The translations under genes and the position numbers were made by a program. Of a stretch of 42,097 nt of DNA, positions 27,601 to 34,866 are shown piece by piece. Numbering within the stretch: the stretch's first letter is position 1; each line of letters opens with the position of its first letter. The stretch covers positions 1 through 42,097 of the forward strand of contig JAUVLT010000008.1 in assembly GCA_030600605.1 (NCBI GenBank), in the 5' to 3' direction. The DNA comes from Mycoplasmatota bacterium (lineage in GTDB: Bacteria > Bacillota_I > Bacilli_A > Izemoplasmatales > Izemoplasmataceae). Under the pieces are notes generated by a model. It ran no database searches and was not told the DNA's origin. It worked only from the letters and a program-made list of their open reading frames with translations.

Positions 27601-30600
27601 AGAGCTTCTATTACGACGATAAATAATAGTTTTAATAATATGAATAGCATGTCCTTAACGTCTAGTTATTTAAGTCTATTTACTAGTTTAACTGATGTAT
27701 CTACAAGTTTTAATATTTATGAAAATACTAATAGTGTATTTATTAGAGGTAATTTAAATATTGTTGATAGTTTTAATAATGTTGGAACACTAACCCTTGA
27801 TAGTGGGGCTGAAACAAGTCCTAATTTTGATACATTAAGTTTCGATTTAATGCATACAATAAGTATTGATAACAGTTACTACGATAGTTATAATTTCTTG
27901 AATGGCTATACATTGTTATCATCGGTAACAATTCAAGAATTAGAAAAAAACATGGTTGGATTAGTAAATAACAATATAACATCTATAGTTATTGCGAATG
28001 TTGATGCAACTGTATCAATAATAGATATTGATATAGCAAGTAGTGGTAGTCTAATTTTTAATAGTAATACGGCTATTAATATAGCGGTTTCTGGGGATAA
28101 TATTGAATATGATATGAGTTCAGTAGGTGGAGTCGTTACTTTATCTGTGGATAATAGCGCTTTAAGTCTTAATGGCTCATTAAATACATTAACTGTTGAT
28201 AGTGTTAATTTAACAACTACAACATTTGATGAAATTGAAACAACAAATATGACTTTTAATACTAATTTACTTAATCAAATATTAAGAACTAATTCTTCAG
28301 CATTTAACGCAACAACCATAAATATTAATAGTTTAAGTGTTGCTTTAGATATTCATGTTGAAGCTAACACACTTAATATATACGATAATAATGCAACAAC
28401 ATATGATTTAATTGTTGAAGGCGGGAATGTTAATTTATTCACTATTGAAGCTGATTTAACAGTTGGTTTTACTGGGGAAGATTTAAATGTTGCTTATGAT
28501 AGTCTTGAAACAATGGATATTAGTGGTAATATTAACAATTTAATAATTGATTCGAATGTAATTGATGATGTTAACTTAAATAACACAATTGTTAGTAGTG
28601 TGGATATTACTTCAGAACAAAGTATTATCAATGTACTGGGAACTGGCATTGTAGAGCTTCAAATAACTGATAATAACATTACTACTCCTACATTAACAGT
28701 TGGATCAGCAGATGTAACGATAACTTCAACATCTTCTGCACCATTAACAATTGATGTTAATGCCGGAAGTCTTAATTTAGAAATAGTGAATCTACCTAGT
28801 ATCGTCTTTGTAACTACTTCATCACTAGGATCTTTAGATTTAACTGATGGAGCAAATGTTGATACATTGACATACAATAATGCAAATATATTAAGTACAC
28901 ATTTAGTAACTAATCAAGCTATTCTTTCTGTTACTGGAACTAATAGTACAGGATTTGATATTGATGCAAATAATTTAACAAATGTAACCATTAATTTGGC
29001 GGGAGCAACATTTGACATTGATGCTTTAACTACAGCTATTGCTGCAGATATAGTAGCTACTACAGTTGCTATTGATAGTCCTAATTTAACAGATATTACA
29101 TTAACGGCTTCTTCAATTATTGGAACATTTGATATATTGAATAGTGTCTCTGTTGATACACTTAGTTTTGCTACTGCAAATATTAATAATCTAAATGTTA
29201 ATAGTGGTGTAATTGATATTTCATTATCATCTATAAATACACTGGAAACCGCATTACAAGGTGATAATTATAATACTATATTAGTTGATGTTGGGACAAA
29301 TAATATATCATTTGTTTCAGATAAAACATCTAGTATAGCATTTGATTTAACAGCAAGTGATGTTAGTATAATTACTACTTTAAATACAGTTACAATTAAT
29401 GATACTAGTAATATTGTTAATTTAGCTATTGCTTCGGATTCATTAACAAATGTTCTTGGAGGAAGTGCTACTATTACTACACTTGATGTTACAGGAAGTT
29501 CTGCTTCATTAAATGTTACAGGAAGTAATCTAACTTCTTTAAGTGTGAGTGATGTTGATATTACAACATTTGACGCAAATGTTGCTTTAGCTACCTCTGT
29601 TGAATTAAATACTAGTGCATCAACATTAGTTACAATAAATACAACAAGTGAAAACATCACCATCACTGGTAATTCTGATATGTCGATTACTAGTCCAACA
29701 TTAGTTGCTTCAACAATAAATACTGCAAATAATAGTGTTGTAACCTTTAATCTTAGTAAAGCTGCTTTAAATTATACTTTGAATGGAGTAATGGGGGACG
29801 CAGTTGTTAATTCAAACACAATGGATAACTTTGTTGTTGGAACAGGCTTAATTTTAGATACATTAGAAATAATTAATGATAATATTACTACATTAGACCT
29901 GAATCCAGGTACAGTTAGTAATTTGGAAATCACAAGTACAAATACTACTATGAATATACTGGGTAATAGCTTAGTTACAGTAATTATGAATATGAATAAT
30001 TTAGATAATATGACGGTAAATAGTACTGCAAGCGGAGCGATAGTTAACGCTTCAACATTTGCATCTAGTTTGAGTGTAAATGGGGCAATCGATAATGTTA
30101 TTGTTGTTGGGGGAAATTTAAGTTCTGTTGATTTGAATGGAACTATTGGCAGTGTTGATATAAGTGGAAATAGTTTGACAAGTGTTGATTTAACTAATGC
30201 AAATTATAATAATTTAGTAATAGATAGTGATGTACTAGCAAGTTTAGATACATCAGCAAATAGTGTAACTACTAGTTTAGAGGTAGCTACTACTATTAAT
30301 GATTTTAATCTAACATCAAATACTCCTAGTATTACCTTCTTAGGTGATTCTTTAGATAATCTAAATATTACTACTTCCTCTTCTGTGATGAATTTATCAA
30401 CAACTAATGATTCTGTGACATTGAATGGAGCAACAACTGATTTTATTATTACAGGAGCTAACTTAAATAATATTCTTGGTACTGCTAAGACTGTTGATAT
30501 TACAAATGAAACGGATGTACTGGGGTTTGTATTTGATTTAACCGCTAATTCAGTAACTTTTACTAGTAATACATCAACTAGTTTATTATTTACTGGTGGA

Positions 30601-31545
30601 ACAACAATTCCTACATTGAATTTGGAATCTTCATCAATTACTACAATTAATACTGATAATATAACTGTTAATACACTGAATTTTATTTCAACGGGTACAG
30701 TAACACCAGTGATTGATACATTAAGTGAAACTGTAGACATTTCAAGTACAAGTAATGATACAGTTACTTTGAATTATTCAGGAGTAAATGCATTAAATAT
30801 TTCTCTAGATAGTTTATTACTAGCAAATATTAATATTAGTAATGCTCATGTTGTTAATTTTGATGGAAATAGTACGAATGTTGAATTAAGTGGATCAAGT
30901 ATTGATACTGTGGACACAAATGCTTTATCAATAGCAAATAAATATACAATGAACGATACTTTAATTACTAATTTAGATTTCATTAGTACAAACTTATTAT
31001 TGAATATTGTTGAAATAGAAGTAAATACTCTTAATACGGCAAGTATTGAAACGATAATTACTAAATTAGAGGGTAGTGGAGTTACTCTATTTAGCCCTAT
31101 TACTTTAGCGAATATATATGATTACTATTATGATGATAAATATCTTGAATTAACTAATCAAGAAGTTCTTGACACTTTACGTTATCAAGGATTTAGAGAT
31201 GCAGCTATAACTAATGCATTTGATGAAATTAGATTAAACGAGTATTTTGATTATGTTGAGGATACTACTTTAAATACGACAATTAATGAGCAAACATATT
31301 CAACAATGCAAGTGTATTATGATGGTTATTTGGTATCAATTGGGGAAACAGAAGAATCACTAATAGCTGCGAATGATGCAGCATTTGTTCAGGCTATTAA
31401 AGATAGCATTCAAGCTACTTTAGATAAAACAGTACTTGTTATTGATGAACTTGATTTAAACACAAGTGTTGAAAATAGTATTATTGATGATTCAACGATA
31501 TATGCAACAACAGAAAGAGATAATATTGGATTCAATATTGGATAG
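24697..31545 (+). CDS. Giant surface lipoprotein: LRR domain plus long Asn/Thr/Ser-rich solenoid
   Basis: 2282 residues. A lipoprotein signal is clear: KTIRRY, a hydrophobic stretch, then lipobox LGSC with the lipidated Cys23, so the protein is anchored outside the membrane. Residues about 90-445 hold some 16 leucine-rich repeats of 22 residues, of the form LxxLDLSxNxIxxI (repeat starts near 93, 115, 137, 160, 182, 204, 227, 249, 279, 302, 324, 346, 368, 391, 413 and 435). Residues about 460-1040 continue as degenerate LRR-like turns with a recurring SFNN motif. Residues about 1085-2115 are a polar beta-solenoid-like region (Asn, Thr, Ser, Asp alternating with Ile, Leu, Val). Residues about 2120-2282 form a different, charged, mostly helical end domain. 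It starts directly at the stop of ABC fusion 4. Likely roles are adhesion or binding at the cell surface, with the ABC proteins acting on it or its ligand; that is inference. No sortase or wall-anchor signal is seen. Confidence 0.9.
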   Translation: MKTIRRYLVVLVILPLIVFLGSCSKTAENEHLPEYCQTYSGFMSTASKDLYDLIGDINRFNYLSVISEIELEFEVDDPNIEIDLNGIQCFQNLTSLTLIGQSFKDISPISALKNIQKIVLIDTSIVSIDSFKNLSKVNELTISNTKTLQSVDGVEEMTKLTRLDLSDNGIVNIEGLNNLVNLTELILSNNKITYFPSINQLELLETLDVSNNEIVQLGEDLSGLRNLKEFIARQNNICDLSTLDDLVSLEILDLSENDLGCGGLGASPDFSSLENAPNLREIYLNDNNLTSIEDLRGKTLILQVLHLENNNLTDITPIGNYTTIRELVLYNNNIVNISDLAGMINVTEIDLSENSIVDFSNLRDIPNLESIDLSNNNIDFIPDMSDSWAHLEVLDLDSNNLTDTSGVNGHANLQTLILSNNGITELSGISNLPLLENLVMVWEIPEVIPDDFVFEDNPNSISIIRDSFNSLPLLLLTDETDTFDFGFELGPHVEIYNSISDIDNIGTIDFSDMDIDFIDGDSINLDNLLAIDVSDNNIADISFILGNPSLQVLNISGNSINNLSVISGVDTSDLDNLDQINAANIVTSNDLVDAFIELPELSYLDLTGTNITSINNCFNNLDELTDLGIDSPVLERIIDSFNNLYAVHTADNVISFVDSKIGEINGSFNNGLYEQIIIQDNIAGFSETKIIDSFNNLDSANDISILITGNDFKVVEGSFNNTTAVTLFLGDNNIGTITTSFDGLAVSDELNLQNNKLETLVGLNNAFLIPSLNLSNNILTTVSFLDAVTGLESLDISNQYDSDLDVLTLTEIDGINNMLLLTEIVMEDMLITSIDGFKNIGIDSFILSKTDNNNGTIVSISSTSFSNSLITDLDLGGHQFTNIDFLNNFPQLVDLTISINIADLSDFQDIIFESTLDSLSLENISEVTDFSYLNGYDALTFFYFSSELTLTINNFSGLDSLTSSNFADRASITTINNSFNNMNSMSLTSSYLSLFTSLTDVSTSFNIYENTNSVFIRGNLNIVDSFNNVGTLTLDSGAETSPNFDTLSFDLMHTISIDNSYYDSYNFLNGYTLLSSVTIQELEKNMVGLVNNNITSIVIANVDATVSIIDIDIASSGSLIFNSNTAINIAVSGDNIEYDMSSVGGVVTLSVDNSALSLNGSLNTLTVDSVNLTTTTFDEIETTNMTFNTNLLNQILRTNSSAFNATTININSLSVALDIHVEANTLNIYDNNATTYDLIVEGGNVNLFTIEADLTVGFTGEDLNVAYDSLETMDISGNINNLIIDSNVIDDVNLNNTIVSSVDITSEQSIINVLGTGIVELQITDNNITTPTLTVGSADVTITSTSSAPLTIDVNAGSLNLEIVNLPSIVFVTTSSLGSLDLTDGANVDTLTYNNANILSTHLVTNQAILSVTGTNSTGFDIDANNLTNVTINLAGATFDIDALTTAIAADIVATTVAIDSPNLTDITLTASSIIGTFDILNSVSVDTLSFATANINNLNVNSGVIDISLSSINTLETALQGDNYNTILVDVGTNNISFVSDKTSSIAFDLTASDVSIITTLNTVTINDTSNIVNLAIASDSLTNVLGGSATITTLDVTGSSASLNVTGSNLTSLSVSDVDITTFDANVALATSVELNTSASTLVTINTTSENITITGNSDMSITSPTLVASTINTANNSVVTFNLSKAALNYTLNGVMGDAVVNSNTMDNFVVGTGLILDTLEIINDNITTLDLNPGTVSNLEITSTNTTMNILGNSLVTVIMNMNNLDNMTVNSTASGAIVNASTFASSLSVNGAIDNVIVVGGNLSSVDLNGTIGSVDISGNSLTSVDLTNANYNNLVIDSDVLASLDTSANSVTTSLEVATTINDFNLTSNTPSITFLGDSLDNLNITTSSSVMNLSTTNDSVTLNGATTDFIITGANLNNILGTAKTVDITNETDVLGFVFDLTANSVTFTSNTSTSLLFTGGTTIPTLNLESSSITTINTDNITVNTLNFISTGTVTPVIDTLSETVDISSTSNDTVTLNYSGVNALNISLDSLLLANINISNAHVVNFDGNSTNVELSGSSIDTVDTNALSIANKYTMNDTLITNLDFISTNLLLNIVEIEVNTLNTASIETIITKLEGSGVTLFSPITLANIYDYYYDDKYLELTNQEVLDTLRYQGFRDAAITNAFDEIRLNEYFDYVEDTTLNTTINEQTYSTMQVYYDGYLVSIGETEESLIAANDAAFVQAIKDSIQATLDKTVLVIDELDLNTSVENSIIDDSTIYATTERDNIGFNIG

Positions 31546-31554
31546 GAGGTGCTT

Positions 31555-32409
31555 ATGAAGAAATTATTTTTATTGCTTAGTATATTAATTCTTAGTGGTT
31601 GTGGAATGCTTGATAGAGGGAATTACAACAAAAATCGCTCAGGATACGTACTTAATGGAAACATGATTGTTAGTTATCACACTAATTCGATTGGTGAAAT
31701 CGATGTCTTTCAGATTGATCAAGTTATGTCTTTCTTCGAAGCGCTAGTTTATACTGATTTTGATTTAACTTTACTTTCTGAAAATGATATTCTTAATTCA
31801 TTTGTAAGTGTAGCTGAATTAGATAGTTGTGGTATAGATTCAACTGTTGTTATACCGAGATTTATAAGAGTACAAGATAATACTTATTTCTATAATGTTC
31901 GAGATAACGGCTATTGTACTTTTGATGAATATACATTCTATGATGAGGGATATACTGAACTAGTTGATTACACTGTGAGTGAAGTAAGTCCTTTAGAAAA
32001 GATTAATGTTACATTATTTAAAGACGCTGATTTTATGATTAACACTTTTGAAGTTGTTGTGTTTATTGAGAATATTTATTATGATGATAATCTTGAATTA
32101 TGGGTAAAAGAGATTGTTACAGCGTTACCAATGTCTTTAAAACAAGCGGGATCGATATATGAAGATAATATTAGTTTTGTTGAAGAGATAACTGTAATTG
32201 AAAAATATGTACTTGATAATCAAAGTATAAATCTATTAGTATTAAAAGAAAATTACCAAGATGAAGATGTAAATAATATTTGGGATGAAACCACTATTGA
32301 AGCGTTAGGTAGAGACCACGAGGTAATTAAAAAAGTAAGACTATACCAAACCCAAGATATTTTAGATATTATAAATGATACTTTGGGTAGATTGGGGATG
32401 TTTCAATGA
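31555..32409 (+). CDS. Small lipoprotein A of the ABC-solenoid block
   Basis: Signal peptide with lipobox LSGC near residue 17 (KKLFLLLSILILSGCGML), so lipid-anchored outside. The mature part, about 265 residues, is acidic and beta-rich with no family I recognise. It shares its opening with the next gene product: here YVLNGNMIVSYHTNSIGEID, there YLVSDDGNIIIDYKTNGNGE, followed in both by an IDxxxxxxxxxxY-type stretch. The two are therefore likely paralogues. I choose ATG 31555, placed after AGGAGG at 31544-31549; an in-frame GTG at 31549 lies at the end of that site. The gene begins 9 bases after the solenoid gene and overlaps lipoprotein B by four bases. Confidence 0.8.
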   Translation: MKKLFLLLSILILSGCGMLDRGNYNKNRSGYVLNGNMIVSYHTNSIGEIDVFQIDQVMSFFEALVYTDFDLTLLSENDILNSFVSVAELDSCGIDSTVVIPRFIRVQDNTYFYNVRDNGYCTFDEYTFYDEGYTELVDYTVSEVSPLEKINVTLFKDADFMINTFEVVVFIENIYYDDNLELWVKEIVTALPMSLKQAGSIYEDNISFVEEITVIEKYVLDNQSINLLVLKENYQDEDVNNIWDETTIEALGRDHEVIKKVRLYQTQDILDIINDTLGRLGMFQ

Positions 32410-33266
32410 AAAAACTATTTGGAATAAGTTTATTGTTGATTATCCTACTTAGTTCTTGCGATAGTAGCGCTTCTATCTATAACTTTAAAATTAGAAAAGA
32501 TGATTATTTAGTTAGTGATGATGGTAATATTATTATTGATTATAAAACAAATGGAAATGGTGAATTAATTGGGCTTAGTATTGATCGTTTGCTTACAGTA
32601 GAAGATATGATATACTTTAATCCATTAATTGATTATGATTATGTTTTAGAAGGATTTGAAGGAGATATCTTTACATCACCAGGATTTTTATGTACAAATT
32701 ACAACGAAATGATGATACCAATTAATATTGAAATTGGGAGTACTAGATTTAAATATGATCGTATTGATTGTGAATATCAGGAAGTAGATCGTAATAATAT
32801 TATTAAAAGTGGTTCATATTCTAGAAAATATCGTTTAGATGAGACGATTGGAGTATCTAAAGAAACAACTGTTAGTATTGTTGTATTTGATGTATTGTCA
32901 ATTGAAAAATTTGTTGATATTATTGATTTACCTCATACGGTAAAAATGTTAGGAGTATATAGTATTGCGATAAACGATGATTTAGATGGATTTGATTCGA
33001 GAACAACGAATTATTTTCAAGATATGGCTGTTTATGAACAATTAATATTAAAACATCAAGAAAATGAAATGGCGATTAATGAAGTTTTAGGATTTAGTAT
33101 GGATATTAACTTATTAGATTTTGATCAATTAGCCGAAGTAATTCCTTTAATTGAGGATTTTGAAAGTGATTATAGTTTAGAAATCGCAGCTATTGAGGAA
33201 TTAATAGATTTAATTGGTGTAATAAGTGATGAAGAAGTCGTCCCAGATGATGAAGAGGATGATTAA
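32406..33266 (+). CDS. Small lipoprotein B of the ABC-solenoid block
   Basis: Signal peptide KKLFGISLLLIILLSSC with lipobox LSSC (Cys18 by my count); the mature protein has about 268 residues. It is acidic, ends in a run of Glu and Asp (VVPDDEEDD), and is distantly similar to lipoprotein A at its N-terminus, suggesting a tandem duplication followed by divergence. Two cysteines in the middle (CTNYNE and DCEYQE contexts) match roughly the positions of two in lipoprotein A (DSCGID, GYCTFD), possibly a conserved disulfide. Start ATGA overlaps the previous stop. rimI begins 17 bases downstream. Function unknown; possibly a substrate or accessory part of the ABC system. Confidence 0.8.
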   Translation: MKKLFGISLLLIILLSSCDSSASIYNFKIRKDDYLVSDDGNIIIDYKTNGNGELIGLSIDRLLTVEDMIYFNPLIDYDYVLEGFEGDIFTSPGFLCTNYNEMMIPINIEIGSTRFKYDRIDCEYQEVDRNNIIKSGSYSRKYRLDETIGVSKETTVSIVVFDVLSIEKFVDIIDLPHTVKMLGVYSIAINDDLDGFDSRTTNYFQDMAVYEQLILKHQENEMAINEVLGFSMDINLLDFDQLAEVIPLIEDFESDYSLEIAAIEELIDLIGVISDEEVVPDDEEDD

Positions 33267-33283
33267 GCAAAAGGTGTGATATT

Positions 33284-33736
33284 GTGGATATAAAGATTAG
33301 AAAAATGGATTTAAGTGATGTTTCTTATGTTTACGACGAAGAAATAAAAATATTTGGAAAAAGTTTAGGTGTAAAGACATTATATAAAGAAATTATGTAT
33401 AATGATTTATCTCGGTATTTTATTGCGATTGTTGATGATAAAAGGGCGGGATATGTCGGTAGTTGGCTAACTATTCCTAATGCTGAAATATTAAATTTAT
33501 TTGTATCTTCTGAATATAGGGGACTAGGAATTGGTAAAAAATTGATGAAAGAAGTAATGGATATTTGTAATGAACAAAACATTGAATTTCTTACTTTAGA
33601 AGTAAATGTTAATAATAAATATGCTGTTAAGATGTATGAGGATTTAGGATTTACTATAAGTAGAATAAGAAAGAAATACTATGATAATAAAGAAGATGCA
33701 TTACTTATGGTCTTAGAGTTAGGAGGTAAAACATGA
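33284..33736 (+). CDS. rimI: Ribosomal-protein-alanine N-acetyltransferase-like GNAT protein
   Basis: GNAT acetyltransferase of 150 residues. The acetyl-CoA loop is [17 protein letters not shown] (about 76-92) and the end motif is [21 protein letters not shown], matching RimI (usual NxxAxxLYxxxGF). RimI acetylates the N-terminus of ribosomal protein S18 in model bacteria and is commonly encoded between tsaB and tsaD, as the overlap with tsaD supports. Start is GTG 33284, 7 bases after AAGGTG (33271-33276). It ends inside the tsaD start (ATGA overlap). Its upstream neighbour is the lipoprotein block rather than tsaB. Confidence 0.88.
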   Translation: MDIKIRKMDLSDVSYVYDEEIKIFGKSLGVKTLYKEIMYNDLSRYFIAIVDDKRAGYVGSWLTIPNAEILNLFVSSEYRGLGIGKKLMKEVMDICNEQNIEFLTLEVNVNNKYAVKMYEDLGFTISRIRKKYYDNKEDALLMVLELGGKT

Positions 33737-34725
33737 TTGTATTAAGCGTTGAAAGTAGTTGTGATGAAACGAGTGTCAGTATTGTTGAAAATGGTAAAGA
33801 AGTATTAAGTAATATTGTATTAAGCCAAATTGACATTCATAAAGCATATGGTGGTGTTGTACCTGAAATAGCTAGTAGAGAACACATTAAAGGTATAACA
33901 ATGGTGTTTGAAGAGGCTTTAAAAGAAGCAAAAATAAATAAAGAAAATATCAATTTAGTGGCTGTCACAAAGGGACCTGGATTGATTGGGAGTTTACTTG
34001 TTGGAGTTAACGCTGCTAAGGCATTTGCTTTTAGTAATGATATTGATATAGTAGGAGTTCATCATATTGCTGGGCATATTTATGCTAATGCTATTAGTGA
34101 TGAATTAGAGTTTCCACTAATTTGTTTAGTAGTTAGTGGTGGACACACAGAATTAATATTAATGAGAGAACATTATGATTTTGTAAAACTAGGGGAAACA
34201 ATGGACGATGCAGTCGGAGAAGCTTATGATAAAGTAGCTAGAACTGTTGGACTTGGATACCCAGGTGGACCAATAGTTGATAAACTAGCAGCTATTGGAA
34301 AACCAAACTATAAAATGCCTAATATTAGTTTAGGAGATACTTATAATTTTAGTTTTAGTGGAATTAAATCTCATGTTATTAATCTAGTACATAATATTAA
34401 ACAAAGGAAAGAGGAAGTGAATATTGAAGATTTGTGTGCTAGTTTTCAAGAAACTGTTTCAGAAGTATTAGTAACTAAAAGCTTAAAAGCAATTAATGAA
34501 TATGAAGCAAAAATGTTTATTATTGCTGGTGGTGTAGCCGCAAATAAAGGTTTGAGAAAGAAAATTAGTGAAAGAATTACTATGGTAAAAGTAGTTGTTC
34601 CTGAATTTAAATATTGCACTGATAATGCTGCAATGATTGGAATAGCGGGATATTATCAGTATTTGAAAAACAATTTAATTGATGATATGAGTTTGAATGG
34701 AGTTTCAAGAATGAAATTAGAATAA
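33733..34725 (+). CDS. tsaD: tRNA N6-adenosine threonylcarbamoyltransferase
   Basis: Catalytic subunit that transfers the threonylcarbamoyl group to A37 of ANN-decoding tRNAs, working with TsaB and TsaE. Motifs: [14 protein letters not shown] (5-18), the metal-binding HHIAGH (110-115), [10 protein letters not shown] (135-144), [19 protein letters not shown] (nucleotide and phosphate site) and a C-terminal CTDNAAMIG. Length is 330 residues, typical. The start has TTAGGAGG 7 bases upstream and overlaps rimI. No clear terminator follows; the next stretch holds the nested inverted repeat. Confidence 0.96.
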   Translation: MIVLSVESSCDETSVSIVENGKEVLSNIVLSQIDIHKAYGGVVPEIASREHIKGITMVFEEALKEAKINKENINLVAVTKGPGLIGSLLVGVNAAKAFAFSNDIDIVGVHHIAGHIYANAISDELEFPLICLVVSGGHTELILMREHYDFVKLGETMDDAVGEAYDKVARTVGLGYPGGPIVDKLAAIGKPNYKMPNISLGDTYNFSFSGIKSHVINLVHNIKQRKEEVNIEDLCASFQETVSEVLVTKSLKAINEYEAKMFIIAGGVAANKGLRKKISERITMVKVVVPEFKYCTDNAAMIGIAGYYQYLKNNLIDDMSLNGVSRMKLE

Positions 34726-34742
34726 TTATTTTAGGTTTTCGA

Positions 34743-34814
34743 TGTGGATACTTATGAAAGTGATAAATTTGAATATTCATAAGTTATAAATATTAAATTC
34801 ATAAAATATCCACA
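34743..34814. repeat. Nested inverted repeat upstream of the CvpA-linked unit
   Basis: Outer arms TGTGGATA (34743-34750) and TATCCACA (34807-34814) are perfect inverted copies. Inside them, ACTTATGAA (34751-34759) and TTCATAAGT (34776-34784) form a second perfect 9-base pair. The outer arms match DnaA boxes (TTATNCACA) at 8 of 9 positions. The right outer arm lies about 9 bases upstream of a TATACT -10 candidate (34824-34829), so it would sit in the promoter spacer, as an operator might. Confidence 0.6.
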
Positions 34815-34823
34815 TATTTTCTA

Positions 34824-34829
34824 TATACT
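34824..34829 (+). promoter_or_regulatory. Possible -10 of the CvpA-linked unit
   Basis: TATACT about 38 bases before the ATG at 34867. The -35 position (34801-34806, ATAAAA) is poor. Support comes mainly from the position next to the inverted repeat. Confidence 0.35.
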
Positions 34830-34866
34830 AGGGTTGTATAAGAAAGAATTGAATGGAGGAATATCA

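Noticed and set aside
29268-30740. Minus-strand open frames (about 29268-29666 and 30204-30740) opposite the solenoid
   Set aside because: They arise from the low-complexity composition of the plus-strand gene; the products are V/S/L-rich with no ribosome site or domain.
24697-31545. CRISPR or DNA tandem-repeat array within the solenoid gene
   Set aside because: The repetition is at the protein level with diverged codons; I see no identical spaced DNA repeats.
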